From Sorghum bicolor (Eukaryota > Streptophyta > Magnoliopsida > Poales > Poaceae): a stretch of 64,000 nt of DNA. Below the pieces are notes generated by a model that was not told where the DNA came from, did no database searches, and was given only the letters and a program-made list of their open reading frames with translations. Made by a program: the position numbers and the translations under genes. Positions 1 through 9,711 of the stretch are shown in pieces; the stretch's first letter is position 1, and each line of letters opens with the position of its first letter. The stretch spans positions 17,242,658 to 17,306,657 of the forward strand of contig NC_012871.2 of the NCBI RefSeq assembly GCF_000003195.3, in the 5' to 3' direction.

Positions 1-2201
1 CCATTTATGGAGCAATAGATGCTTGGCAATCCTGGGTCGTCCTTCTTGGTCAAAAATGGTGACTTAAGTTGTTGATCTTGGCCTCCATGAACTGCAGTGA
101 CCATCTTAGCTGACTCGGTCCACACTTGCTTGTTCCTGTTCCTCCTGCTGGTCCTCTTCCTTGATTCACGTCTGGATTGATCTGGGATTTGTGTAGTCTT
201 GTTCTTGAAGGAAAATATCTCCTTCCTCCCTTTGATGTAGAAACTGATCTTGGCAGCACTAGCGTAGATGACAGCTCCCGAGGTGTTTAAGAATGGCCTC
301 CCTAAGATGATGGGTGCTCTCTCATCATTACCGGTCTCTATCACCACGAAGTCTGCTAGGGCATATAAGGTACCAACTTGGACACAAAGGTTCTTCAATA
401 TTCCTTTTGGAAAACTTAACGTCTGATCTGCAAACTGCAAACACATGGTTGTTTCTAATAAAGGATATGTAAAAAAATTTTCATAGAGTACACTAGGTAT
501 AATGTTAACACTAGAGCCAAAGTCACAGAGTGCTTCTAGGACGTCCACCATGCCGATGGAGATTGGGATGACGGGGCGTCCTGGATCGCCTCTCTTGACC
601 GGCAGAAGGTCAGTAGTAAATTTAGTGACGGGGTTACTCCAGTTATTACCTGCATCAAACATATCTACAAGATTTGCAGATTCTAATCCTTCCGGTTGTG
701 ATGGTATACCAGGGTTAGTAGTAGGAACAGCACCAGCTATTTGATTTAACTGAGATTCAATCATTTTATTAAAGCTAATTTGATTCTTGATGGCAGTAGA
801 GAAATAATACATTCTATTATTTATATTTTCTAGCATTTTATCATTAGATGCCAGTTTCTTAGATAGGTTATCCATTAGCTTTCCTTGATTAGACACTAAC
901 TCTCTCAGAGGTGGAAAATTATTATTATTGTTGTAAGAATTGTTATCTTGATAATTACCTGAGTAGTTAGGCCTCTGTTGATTCCAACCTTGATTTTGCT
1001 GAGGACGGTTGTAGTAGTTGCTGTTGTTATTGTTGACGTAGTTCACATCCTCAAGCATCTCAGGGCAGTGATTGCCTGAGTGTCCAGTATCTCCATACTC
1101 CTCATAAGTCATGTGAGAGTCGTAGATGTGCATAACTTCTTTCTTGTCTCCAGCTCTATCATCGAGCTCTTTCATGAGCAGGTCTAGCTTTGCAGACAGC
1201 ATGTCTATCTCCTTCAGCTGATGCATACCTCCACCCCTCTTGCGTGTCTGGGTCCTTTCTTCATTCCAGCTTTGGTTGGACGCCATCTTCTCCACAAGAG
1301 CTGTGGCTTGTGATATAGTAAGTGATAAGAATGCTCCTCCAGCTGCAGCATCCATGGTCTCTCGGGCACTGTTGCCGAGCCCATGATAAAACGTCTACAT
1401 CAATAGCCAACTCTCCATTCCATGATGGGGACATTCTAGGATGTAGTCTTAAAAGCGCTCCCATGCTTCTGGAACAGATTCATCATTTTGTTGCTAAAAA
1501 CTTGTAATCTTCCCACGGAGAGCATTGGTCTTGCCCATGGAAAAGAATTTAGCCAGGAAGTTTGTTGAGCAGAGTGCCCACGTAGTATTCTTCTCCTTTG
1601 TAGCGTAGAACCACTGCTTCGCTTTTCCTAACAGTGAGAATGGGAAGAGGCAAAGTAGTATAGCATCTCTGGGGATTCCTGATATGGTAAATGTGTCGCA
1701 AATCTCCAGAAAGTGTTGGAGATGAGCACTAGCATCTTCGTGTGCCTTCCCACAGAACTGGTTGGATGCATCATGTTGATAAGTCCAGGCTTGAGCTCAA
1801 AGTTGCCATCGATCTCTGCAGCAGGTCCAGTGCGGATGTTGTCCGTAGTGGGAGCTGAGAACTCGCGGATTGATTTGTTCGCCATGGCTTCGAACTCTGA
1901 AGACAAGTTCCGGTGATCTTCTTGATTGGATCAAGCTTCTTGCTGAAGTGTTGATGATCTCTTCTTGAGCTTGGCTCTTGTTTTTCTGAATAAGGCTCCG
2001 GGATTGTCAACAAAATTTCCTGGAAGATGTCTTCTATTCATACATTCCCCTACATAAGATAAAATAGAAAAATATCGGGGTAAAACTGTATGAGAGAATA
2101 GATAAGCTCAATCATATTAGTGATGCGAATGATAACTCAAAATCCTTTATTCCATTCTCGATTAGTAATCAACCTTCCCCGGCAACGGCGCCAAAAATGC
2201 T
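1..2201 (-). pseudogene. 5' internal region (leader, gag, start of pro) of outer Athila/Tat-type retrotransposon, decayed
   Basis: Read on the minus strand, this stretch is collinear with 4719-6900 of the intact element, in the opposite orientation. It starts with the primer site, then a leader, then gag from about 2040 downward, and it runs off the window at base 1 inside the protease region. The Gag reading frame is broken: a stop replaces a glutamine codon just after the conserved PHHGMESW stretch (near 1397), and several frame changes follow. Across the spot where the inner copy has lost one base (near 5488), this copy is still in frame, so it shows the ancestral reading. The CCHC zinc knuckle and the Asn-rich linker can be traced. 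The 3' end and 3' LTR lie outside the window. Confidence 0.85.
2176..2193 (-). other. Primer binding site, tRNA-Asp type
   Basis: On the minus strand this reads TGGCGCCGTTGCCGGGGA, complementary to the 3' end of plant tRNA-Asp, as is usual for Athila/Tat-lineage Ty3 elements. It lies 8 bp inside the LTR end at 2202 and defines the orientation of the outer element. Confidence 0.9.
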
Positions 2202-3086
2202 TGTTGGGTATTCTTAACATCACTACCAAAAGTAGACTTAGTTTTCTAAATCTGATAACAGTGCCAAAAATGTCAAACCTATCCCTCATACCACTTAAGC
2301 CAAGTTGTCATCCCCAGCATGACATGAGAGACGTGGTATTGAAATATGCAATTGCTCTTCTAAATAAATAATGAATGGGATCTGCAAGCGCACAGATTAA
2401 TATCAATGTAGCATTTTAACCGGAAAGTATTCCAGGTATCGTTATTTATATTTTTACCACTGGGAAGGGATTAACAATCATCACTATTGATTACAGAATA
2501 GAATATGAGATTGAGTATCTATCATTGCATGTATAATTGAGAACATTTATCTAACTCTTTCATACAGGGATAAGTGTCACATAAAGGATATATGAAATAA
2601 TGAATAGTGACAAAGATAATTAATCTGATCATAACTAGCCACATATAAATATGATAAGCACCTCAATTAGATACTCTAGAAAGTCATTAACATAGAATTA
2701 GAACGAACTACAAGAATATTTCCTAAGTTATTCTCAACTATATAGTCTAGCATTATCATAGTTAGTGCAAACATACTTAGCAATCATTGCGAGACAAGAC
2801 TACACCCATGCATAGTGATATTAGCAAGGTAAATGAGAAACATAGCAATCACTCCCCTGTAATAATATTGCTCTGCCAGCCCAATACACTAGAGGGGGAC
2901 TATATAAGAATCAAGGAAGCTGTCACTATCACGAACTATCCCACGATCTGGCATATTGGGTACAATCGCAGATAAATACGGTATAAGCACCACGCCTACA
3001 CAATATCTATCATTTACCCATGGATCCGATGGATAAACGCTATATGATCCTAAGCATGTATATAGATCCAATCTAACTAAGCCAAG
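2202..3086 (-). mobile_element. Outer element LTR, inner-side part (split by insertion)
   Basis: This is the U5-side half of the minus-oriented LTR of the outer element. It begins on the plus strand with TGTTGGGTATTC, next to the primer site, and stops at 3086, where the complete inner element is inserted. The remaining half resumes at 11344. Joined with one copy of the ccaag TSD the LTR is about 1,659 bp, close to the 1,632 bp of the inner LTRs and the 1,657 bp of the solo LTR at 16981. Confidence 0.92.
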
Positions 3087-3487
3087 TGTTGACGGTCCTT
3101 AAGTATCAAATTTAATTATCAAATAAATAAAGAAAAGGATCCAAATGAAATCGAGATCCAGACTTAGGGTTTTATCTGACAGAATTCCACGAGTTTTGGT
3201 GTTTGTCTATTTCTGCAGGGGGTTATCAGGAAATACGGAAGAAAGGCCCACACGTCGGGATTACATAGAGATATTAACGTACCGCGCAATTATCTTACAT
3301 CTAGAAGACTCCAGAAGCCACGAGACCGAAGCGGAGGCGAAACGGGGCCTGACCCTGGGCGCCCGCCCACCTCCTGAGTCCAATCAGGACTCTGCTTCGT
3401 GGGAGATCTCCACCGACCTAAAGGATGAATCTAAACCATACAATCTATGTCGGTTTGATCCAACGGCCCATATTCACTTGAAGGGAC

Positions 3488-3494
3488 TATAAAA
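3488..3494 (+). promoter_or_regulatory. LTR TATA box
   Basis: TATAAAA follows a GC-rich stretch and precedes a CT-rich leader. The same motif lies in the same place in the 3' LTR and in the related LTRs. It probably sets the start of the element's RNA at about 3520, so the R-U5 leader would include the 138-codon ORF. Confidence 0.7.
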
Positions 3495-3724
3495 CCAGAC
3501 CCCCTGGCCCCTGGAGGAGAGAGCCTCTCAACCCTAATTCATTGTTCTCAAGGGAGAAGAAGCCTCTGATCAAGATTAGAGCCACCACATCAATTAGATA
3601 TCTAGATTAGCATAGCTACATAGGATTAGAACTAGAAGGAGTCAATCTTCGATTGGTTTCCGGATCTGTCAGGAGGATTCTTGGTAATTCTCTAATTGTG
3701 CTTCTAATTACTTTCTAATTATCT

Positions 3725-4141
3725 TTGTTCTTCAATATTATGAATATGACTTTGTTCTACTTCAATATATTGCTTATGACTTTGCTCTACTTGCTTATAT
3801 TCAAGATTATATTGTTCTTAGTTTATCATAGTTATGTACTTGGCTTAGTTAGATTCGATCTATATACATGCTTAGGATCGTATAGCGTTTATCCATCGGA
3901 TCCATGGGTAAATGATAGATATTGTGTAGGAGTGGTGCTTATACCGTATTTATCTGCGATTGTACCCAATATGCCAGATCGTGGGGTGGTTCGTGATAGT
4001 GAAAGCTTCATTGATTCTTATATAGTCCCCCTCTCGTGTATTGGGCTGGCAGAGCAATATTATTACAGGGGAGTGATTGCTATGTTTCTCATTTACCTTG
4101 CTAATATCACTATGCATGGGCGTAGTCTTGTCTCACAATGA
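3725..4141 (+). CDS. ORF inside the LTR (138 codons), unknown, membrane-like N-terminus
   Basis: This ORF lies in the R/U5 part of the LTR, upstream of gag. The first 40 or so residues are strongly hydrophobic (Phe/Leu/Ile-rich, one or two possible membrane segments). A more mixed region follows, with a conserved GSYSVYPSDPWVNDRYCVG stretch and a second hydrophobic stretch near the end. The same frame is open in the 3' LTR (10350-10766), in the solo LTR at 17561-17977 and, diverged, in the LTR at 32701-33180. I recognise no family. It may be a real leader-encoded protein or a by-product of AT-rich LTR sequence; I cannot decide which from one window. Confidence 0.4.
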   Translation: MFFNIMNMTLFYFNILLMTLLYLLIFKIILFLVYHSYVLGLVRFDLYTCLGSYSVYPSDPWVNDRYCVGVVLIPYLSAIVPNMPDRGVVRDSESFIDSYIVPLSCIGLAEQYYYRGVIAMFLIYLANITMHGRSLVSQ

Positions 4142-4726
4142 TTGCTAAGTATGCTTGCACTAATTATGATAATGCTAGACTATATAGTTGAGAATAACTT
4201 AGGGAATATTCTTGTAGTTCGTTCTAATACCATGCTAATGACTTTCTAGAGTATCTAATTGAGGTGCTTATCATATTTATTATGTGGCTAGATCAGATTA
4301 GTTATCCTTGTCACTATTATTATTTCATATATCTTTTATGTGACACTTATCCCTATATGAAGAGTTAGATATAATGTTCTCAATTATACATGCAATGATA
4401 GATGCTCAATCTCATATTCTATTCTGTAATCAATAGTGATGATTGCTAATCCCTTTTCAGTGGTAAAAATATAAATAACGATACCTGGAATACTTCCCGA
4501 TTAAAATGCTACATCGGTATTAATCTGTGCGCTTGCAGATCCCATTCATTATTTATTTAGAAGAGCAATTGCATATTTCAATACCGCGTCTCTTATATCA
4601 TGCTAGGGATGACAACTTGGCTTAAGTGGTGTGAGGGATAGGTTTGGCATTTTTGGCACCGTTACTAGATTTAGAGAACTTAGTCTACTTTTGGAAATGA
4701 TGTTAAGAATACCCAACAAGCATTTT

Positions 4727-4744
4727 TGGCGCCGTTGCCGGGGA
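4727..4744 (+). other. Primer binding site, tRNA-Asp type
   Basis: TGGCGCCGTTGCCGGGGA lies 8 bp downstream of the 5' LTR end and matches the 3' end of plant tRNA-Asp. This is the usual minus-strand primer site of Athila/Tat elements. Confidence 0.92.
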
Positions 4745-4878
4745 AGGTTGATTACTAATCAGGAATAGAGTAAAAGGTTTTGAGTTATCATTCGCATCAC
4801 TAATATGATTGAGCTTATCTATTCTCTCATACAGTTTTACCCTGATATTTTTCTATTTTATCTTATGCAGGGGAATGT

Positions 4879-5520
4879 ATGAATAGAAGACATCTTCCAG
4901 GAAATTTTGTTGACAATCCCGAAGCATTATTCAAGAAGACGAGAGCAAAGCTCAAAAAGAGATCATCAACACTTCAGCAAGAAGCTTCAACCAATCAAGA
5001 AGATCACCGGAACTTGTCTTCAGAGTTCGAAGCCATGGCGAATAAATCAATCCACGAGTTCTCAGCTCCCACTACGGACAACATCCGCACTGGACCTGCT
5101 GCAGAGATCGACGGCAACTTTGAGCTCAAGCCTGGACTTATCAACATGGTGCAATCCAACCAGTTCTGTGGGAAGGCACACGAAGATGCTAGTGCTCATT
5201 TACAACACTTCCTGGAGATTTGCAACACATTCACCATAGCAGGAGTTTCCAAAGATGCTATACTACTTCGCCTCTTCCCATTCTCACTGTTAGGAAGAGC
5301 GAAGCAGTGGTTCTACGCTACAAAGGAGAAGAATACTACGTGGGCACTCTGCTCAACAAACTTCCTGGCAAAGTTCTTTCCCATGGGCAAGACCAATACT
5401 CTCCGTGGGAAGATTACAAGTTTTCAGCAACAAAATGATGAATCTGTTCCAGAAGCATGGGAGCGCTTTCAAGACTACATCCTAGAATGCCCCATCATGG
5501 AATGGAGAGTTGGCTATTGA
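4879..5520 (+). pseudogene. Gag, N-terminal part (frameshifted)
   Basis: The start codon at 4879 follows the untranslated leader and opens a 213-codon frame. It covers the N-terminal basic region and the start of the retrotransposon Gag (capsid-like) domain, including the stretch with KQWFYA near residue 140 and the EAWERFQDYI region near residue 197. The frame then ends early at 5518-5520. The homologous outer copy reads through this point and has one more base near plus-strand position 5488, so this copy carries a 1-nt deletion. The true Gag continues in the frame of the next ORF. A programmed -1 shift is less likely because no slippery heptamer is visible. Confidence 0.8.
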
Positions 5521-7445
5521 TGCAGACGTTTTATCATGGGCTCAGCAACAGTGCCCGAGAGACCATGGATGCTGCAGCTGGAGGAGCATTCTTATCACTT
5601 ACTATACCACAAGCCACAGCTCTTGTGGAGAAGATGGCGTCCAATCAAAGCTGGAATGAAGAGAGGACCCAGACACGCAAGAGAGGTGGAGGAATGCATC
5701 AGCTGAAGGAGGTAGACATGCTGTCTGCAAAGTTAGACCTGCTCATGAAGAAGCTCGATGATAGAGCTGGAGACAAGAAAGAAGTTATGCACATCTACGA
5801 CTCTCACATGACTTGTGAGGAGTGTGGAGACACTGGACACTCAGGCAACCACTGTCCTGAGATACTTGAGGATGCGAACTACATCAACAACAACAACTAC
5901 TACTACTACAACCGTCCTCAACAAAATCAAGGTTGGAATCAACAGAGGCCTAACTACTCAGGTAATTATCAAGGTAACAATTCTTACAACAACAATAATA
6001 ATTTTCCACCTTTGAGAGAGTTAGTGTCTAATCAAGGAAAGCTAATGGATAACCTATCTAAGAAATTGGCATCTAATGATAAAATACTAGAAAATATAAA
6101 TAATAGAATGGATAATTTTTCTACTGCCATCAAGAAGCAAATTAGCTTTAATAAAATGATTGAATCTCAGTTAAATCAAATAGCTGCTGCTGTTCCTACT
6201 ACTAACCCCGGTATACCATCACAACCGGAAGGATTAGAATCTGCAAATCTTGTAGACATGTTTGATGCAGGTAATTGGAGTAACCCCGTCACTGAATTCT
6301 CTACTGACCTTCTGCCGATCAAGAGAGGCGATCCAGGACGCCACGTCATCCCAATCTCCATCGGCATGGTGGACGTTCCAGAAGCACTCTGCGACTTTGG
6401 CTCTAGTGTCAACATTATACCCAGGGTACTTTATGAAAAATTCTTTACATATCCTTTATTAGAAACAACCATGTGTTTGCAGTTTGCAGATCAGACGATA
6501 ACTTTTCCAAATGGAATAGTGAAGAACCTTTGCGTCCGAGTTGGTACCTTATATGCCCCAGCAGACTTCGTAGTGGTAGAGACCGGAAATGATGAGAGAG
6601 CACCTATCATCCTAGGGAGGCCATTCTTAAACACCATGGGAGCTATCATCTACGCCAGTGCTGCCAAGATCAGTTTCTACGTCAAAGGGAAGAAGGAGAC
6701 ATTTTTCTTCAAGAACAAGACTACACAAATTCCAGATCAATCTAGACGAAAATCAAGGAAGAGGACCAACAGGAGGAACAGGAACAAGCAAGTGTGGACC
6801 GAGTCAGCTAAGATGGTCACTGTAGTTCATGGAGGCCAAGATCACCAACTTAAGTCACCGCTTTTGACCAAGAAGGACGACCCAGGAATGCCAAGCATCT
6901 ACTGCTCAATAAATGGATACAACTTCTACAAGACGTTTTGTGACACCGGATCAGGCGTCAACATAATGGCCGCAGTCACCTATCGGCTCTTGTTCGGAAC
7001 CATGCCACTAAGACCAACATACATTCAACTCCAGATGGCAGATCAGACATTTCGAGAAGTTAAAGGAATAGTAACTGATGTCCCAGTCAAGATAGACGAT
7101 CATTTTGTCTACACAGACTTTCAGGTTATTGACATGGGAGAAGATGAGTACGATCCACCCATCATCCTTGGAAGACCATTTCTCAGCACCGTTAAAGCAA
7201 TTATCTACATTGGAACCGGAGAAGTCCATATGCACTTCCCCTCAGAGAAGGTACGCCGTTATTTTACTGACCCTAACTATATCGTTGAAGAATCTAAGCA
7301 GGTAAGAAAGCGACGCAACCGCAACCAGAGGAGGCAGATCATCAAGGACGGATGGGCAGACTATGAAGAAGAAGTGATAAGGTCAGAAGACGTAGAGTTT
7401 AAACAGAATTATCCAGAGGAGACGGAAGCACCGAGTCAGGTATAG
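5457..7445 (+). CDS. Gag C-terminus with CCHC knuckle plus two tandem retropepsin-like domains
   Basis: The frame is 662 codons, but genuine Gag sequence starts only near residue 12 (PHHGMESW), where it continues the upstream ORF after the frameshift. Residues 120-133 form a CX2CX4HX4C zinc knuckle for RNA binding. An Asn/Tyr/Gln-rich linker follows, then a first retropepsin-like domain (about 296-410) with DFG at 313-315 and ILGRPF at 385-390. A basic linker comes next, then a second domain (about 479-603) with canonical DTG at 496-498 and another ILGRPF at 570-575. A charged tail ends the protein and no RT follows. The first site has Phe where classical proteases have Thr/Ser, so it may be structural; the second keeps the catalytic triad and could process Gag. 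Confidence 0.85.
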   Translation: MGALSRLHPRMPHHGMESWLLMQTFYHGLSNSARETMDAAAGGAFLSLTIPQATALVEKMASNQSWNEERTQTRKRGGGMHQLKEVDMLSAKLDLLMKKLDDRAGDKKEVMHIYDSHMTCEECGDTGHSGNHCPEILEDANYINNNNYYYYNRPQQNQGWNQQRPNYSGNYQGNNSYNNNNNFPPLRELVSNQGKLMDNLSKKLASNDKILENINNRMDNFSTAIKKQISFNKMIESQLNQIAAAVPTTNPGIPSQPEGLESANLVDMFDAGNWSNPVTEFSTDLLPIKRGDPGRHVIPISIGMVDVPEALCDFGSSVNIIPRVLYEKFFTYPLLETTMCLQFADQTITFPNGIVKNLCVRVGTLYAPADFVVVETGNDERAPIILGRPFLNTMGAIIYASAAKISFYVKGKKETFFFKNKTTQIPDQSRRKSRKRTNRRNRNKQVWTESAKMVTVVHGGQDHQLKSPLLTKKDDPGMPSIYCSINGYNFYKTFCDTGSGVNIMAAVTYRLLFGTMPLRPTYIQLQMADQTFREVKGIVTDVPVKIDDHFVYTDFQVIDMGEDEYDPPIILGRPFLSTVKAIIYIGTGEVHMHFPSEKVRRYFTDPNYIVEESKQVRKRRNRNQRRQIIKDGWADYEEEVIRSEDVEFKQNYPEETEAPSQV

Positions 7446-9692
7446 AAAATGAAGATAACTATACAAGAAGAGGAGGCGCTGCCGGAAGTACCGACTACGC
7501 CACCCAACGAACCTCAGGACAATTGAGAAAATGAAGAGTCCCGTTCGGAGGACTTAAAAACACCGAACGCCTTGCCAAGAGGTAAATCTGGTAGTTATCC
7601 TTTCCCTTTCAATTATTTCAAATAGTTTATTTAGTTAATCATGTTCATGCTATCCTAAAAAGAAAATAAAAATGTGAAAACAGTAAGCCCCATGTGAGTA
7701 TGCGAGTGGCATGAAACCCATAAGTACATTCACTGTGGTGGCATAAAAATAAAATAAATATTTATTTTCTGCTTTATAAAATAAAAATATAAAAACAGAG
7801 AGTAATAATTATTAAGGAGTCTCAACATGATAAAGGATAGATATTTATGCTAACACTTAACCAGTTCCACAAGCTTTGTTGTCTATTTGAACTCCACAGA
7901 ATTTAAGAATCAAGAAGACTGGCAGACGGAGGACATTCTAATCGCTGTCAGAATGCTGCTGACTTTCAAATACACCTCTACCACCTACTAGCTACATCAA
8001 GAGAAATTACGTCAAAATTCAGCTTGGGGGAGAGCACCCCCATTTATCTCGATAAGTATTTCTATCTATCTTTATACTTATATTATTTTAGAATATAAAT
8101 ATACAAAACTATGGAAAACCAAATAAAGAGTTTGTGCTTATTTATATATGTCTTTTACTTAGTGTGTTTAATAAATAAATAAAGTGGCTATGCTAATCTG
8201 TATCTAAATAAAACTCAAGCATGGATATGATGAATAGTTGCTCTGCCTAATTTGCACATTTTAAGTTCTCTCTCAAGTTTAGATATAACTGTTATAATTT
8301 AAAGCTTACTCTGGACCTAAACTTGTGGGATGAAAACTTGATCTGAAGTCTAAGTTGTTAACGGATACGATATGGGAAGGTTGAGCTGCTGTTTATCTGT
8401 TCCTAGAGATGCTAGAATTCTGGAGAATTTTATCTTTGAAAATCTTTAAAATTTTGCATGATGAGTTCCTGTATGATGAGAGTTTAAATTCCTACCACAG
8501 CCATATATACATGCTTGCTAGACTTTGAGCCACACATTTAATATTTACTACTTATGAGTATTGAGTGTGGTCAAGCTGTGTAGACCCTTATGAGCTTGTC
8601 ATGTGGTTAAATCAAGGTTTCACTTGCACGTTCACTCATATATGCTACTTCTACTCCGGAAGTACCATCCACATATATCTATCCATTTCCATCTCCAGAA
8701 TCACCCAAAAATATTCTACTCCTAATTTGGGAGAGAATAACCAAAAATATTTCTGTTTTTCCCTTGTGAAATAAATGCTCAAGTTATCTTGTTACTACCA
8801 CTTGCTATATTATCTCAAGAGATGAATGCTCTAAAAAAGAGAGAAAGAAATATATATACGAGGAAATAAAAAGGAGCAAGTGCTCGAAACCTCGAAAGAA
8901 AAGAAAAAGTGAGACGAGAGGTAAAAATGGACAAGTGTCCGACAGTAGAATTAGGGGTACAAGACACCCACCTGAGAGAAAAGAAAAGAAAAAGAAGAGC
9001 ATCTCATTCTCGTCATAAAGTTTCAAAAGCAAGGAAGGTATGTATCCCCTCAAAGAGCAAAGTAGAATTAGACTTCCACCACCATTGTTTCCACCATTGT
9101 TATCACCATTATCACCATACACCATTCATTCGCCACACATGCACATCTTGATTAAACTTATTGATTTGTTTCTTTGGATCCATGGTTTGACTATGCAATA
9201 AATGTCTTGTAAGTATGTATACTTTATCTCCCACCTATGAGCTCCAGATATTAAAGCCTTATTAGAGTAGGATGAGAGAGAAGGTAATGTCACTATGCTT
9301 TACACCACAAATACTACATATCTTGAGAGAAGGCATATACCATTACTGCCTTGGTAAGGATCCAGAAATACCACAAAAGAGAGATCTGAGCGAATCATAC
9401 AAGGAATCTCTGAGTTTTATTTGAAAATCTGCAAAAACACCAGAGCTATAGCTGATCAAGAATAAGAGACATGACACTTGGCTAGACTGTTCTATCTTTT
9501 AACCACTCAAGACAGAAGTGACGGTTACAAGTCCCATGGTAAAGGTAAAGTATGTAAGTTTTAAGTCTTGACAGTTTACTCTAACTCAGAGATGAGATCT
9601 TATTTAAAAAGCATGTGTACCGTCAATTTTTAAAGATATTGCAACAACTTATGATCCATAGCTGAGTCTATCCTTGCTCAGGGACGAGCAAG
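7446..9692 (+). other. Element internal region without coding capacity
   Basis: This AT-rich stretch lies between the pro ORF and the polypurine tract. No ORF here resembles reverse transcriptase, RNase H, integrase or an env-like protein. A short histidine-rich, CCACCATT-like repeat lies near 9078-9125. A polypurine run ending in a short G tract (near 8020-8040) resembles the terminal polypurine tract and might be a second, internal one. Confidence 0.7.
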
Positions 9693-9711
9693 AGGTAAGC
9701 TTGGGGGAGTT
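9693..9711 (+). other. Polypurine tract
   Basis: The purine-rich stretch AGGTAAGCTTGGGGGAGTT lies directly before the 3' LTR at 9712, where plus-strand DNA synthesis of the retroelement is primed. Confidence 0.85.

Larger units (their letters stand above)
3087..4718 (+). repeat. 5' LTR of inner element
   Basis: It is bounded by TGTTG...CAACA, has the TATA box at 3488-3494, and carries a 138-codon ORF at 3725-4141 downstream of the presumed transcription start. It is nearly identical in sequence, and equal in length, to the LTR at 9712-11343. Confidence 0.95.

Noticed and set aside
3145..3492. 115-codon ORF in the LTR U3 region
   Set aside because: It lies upstream of the LTR TATA box, and the diverged LTR at 32080 does not keep it in frame, so it is unlikely to be coding, unlike the 138-codon ORF.
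5457..5520. Overlap of the two gag frames as a programmed -1 frameshift
   Set aside because: No slippery heptamer or obvious downstream structure was seen, and the homologous outer copy has the extra base and reads through in frame, so a deletion is simpler.
9070..9130. CACCATT-like short repeat as a CRISPR or satellite array
   Set aside because: Only a few irregular units without spacers; simple-sequence drift in the element interior.
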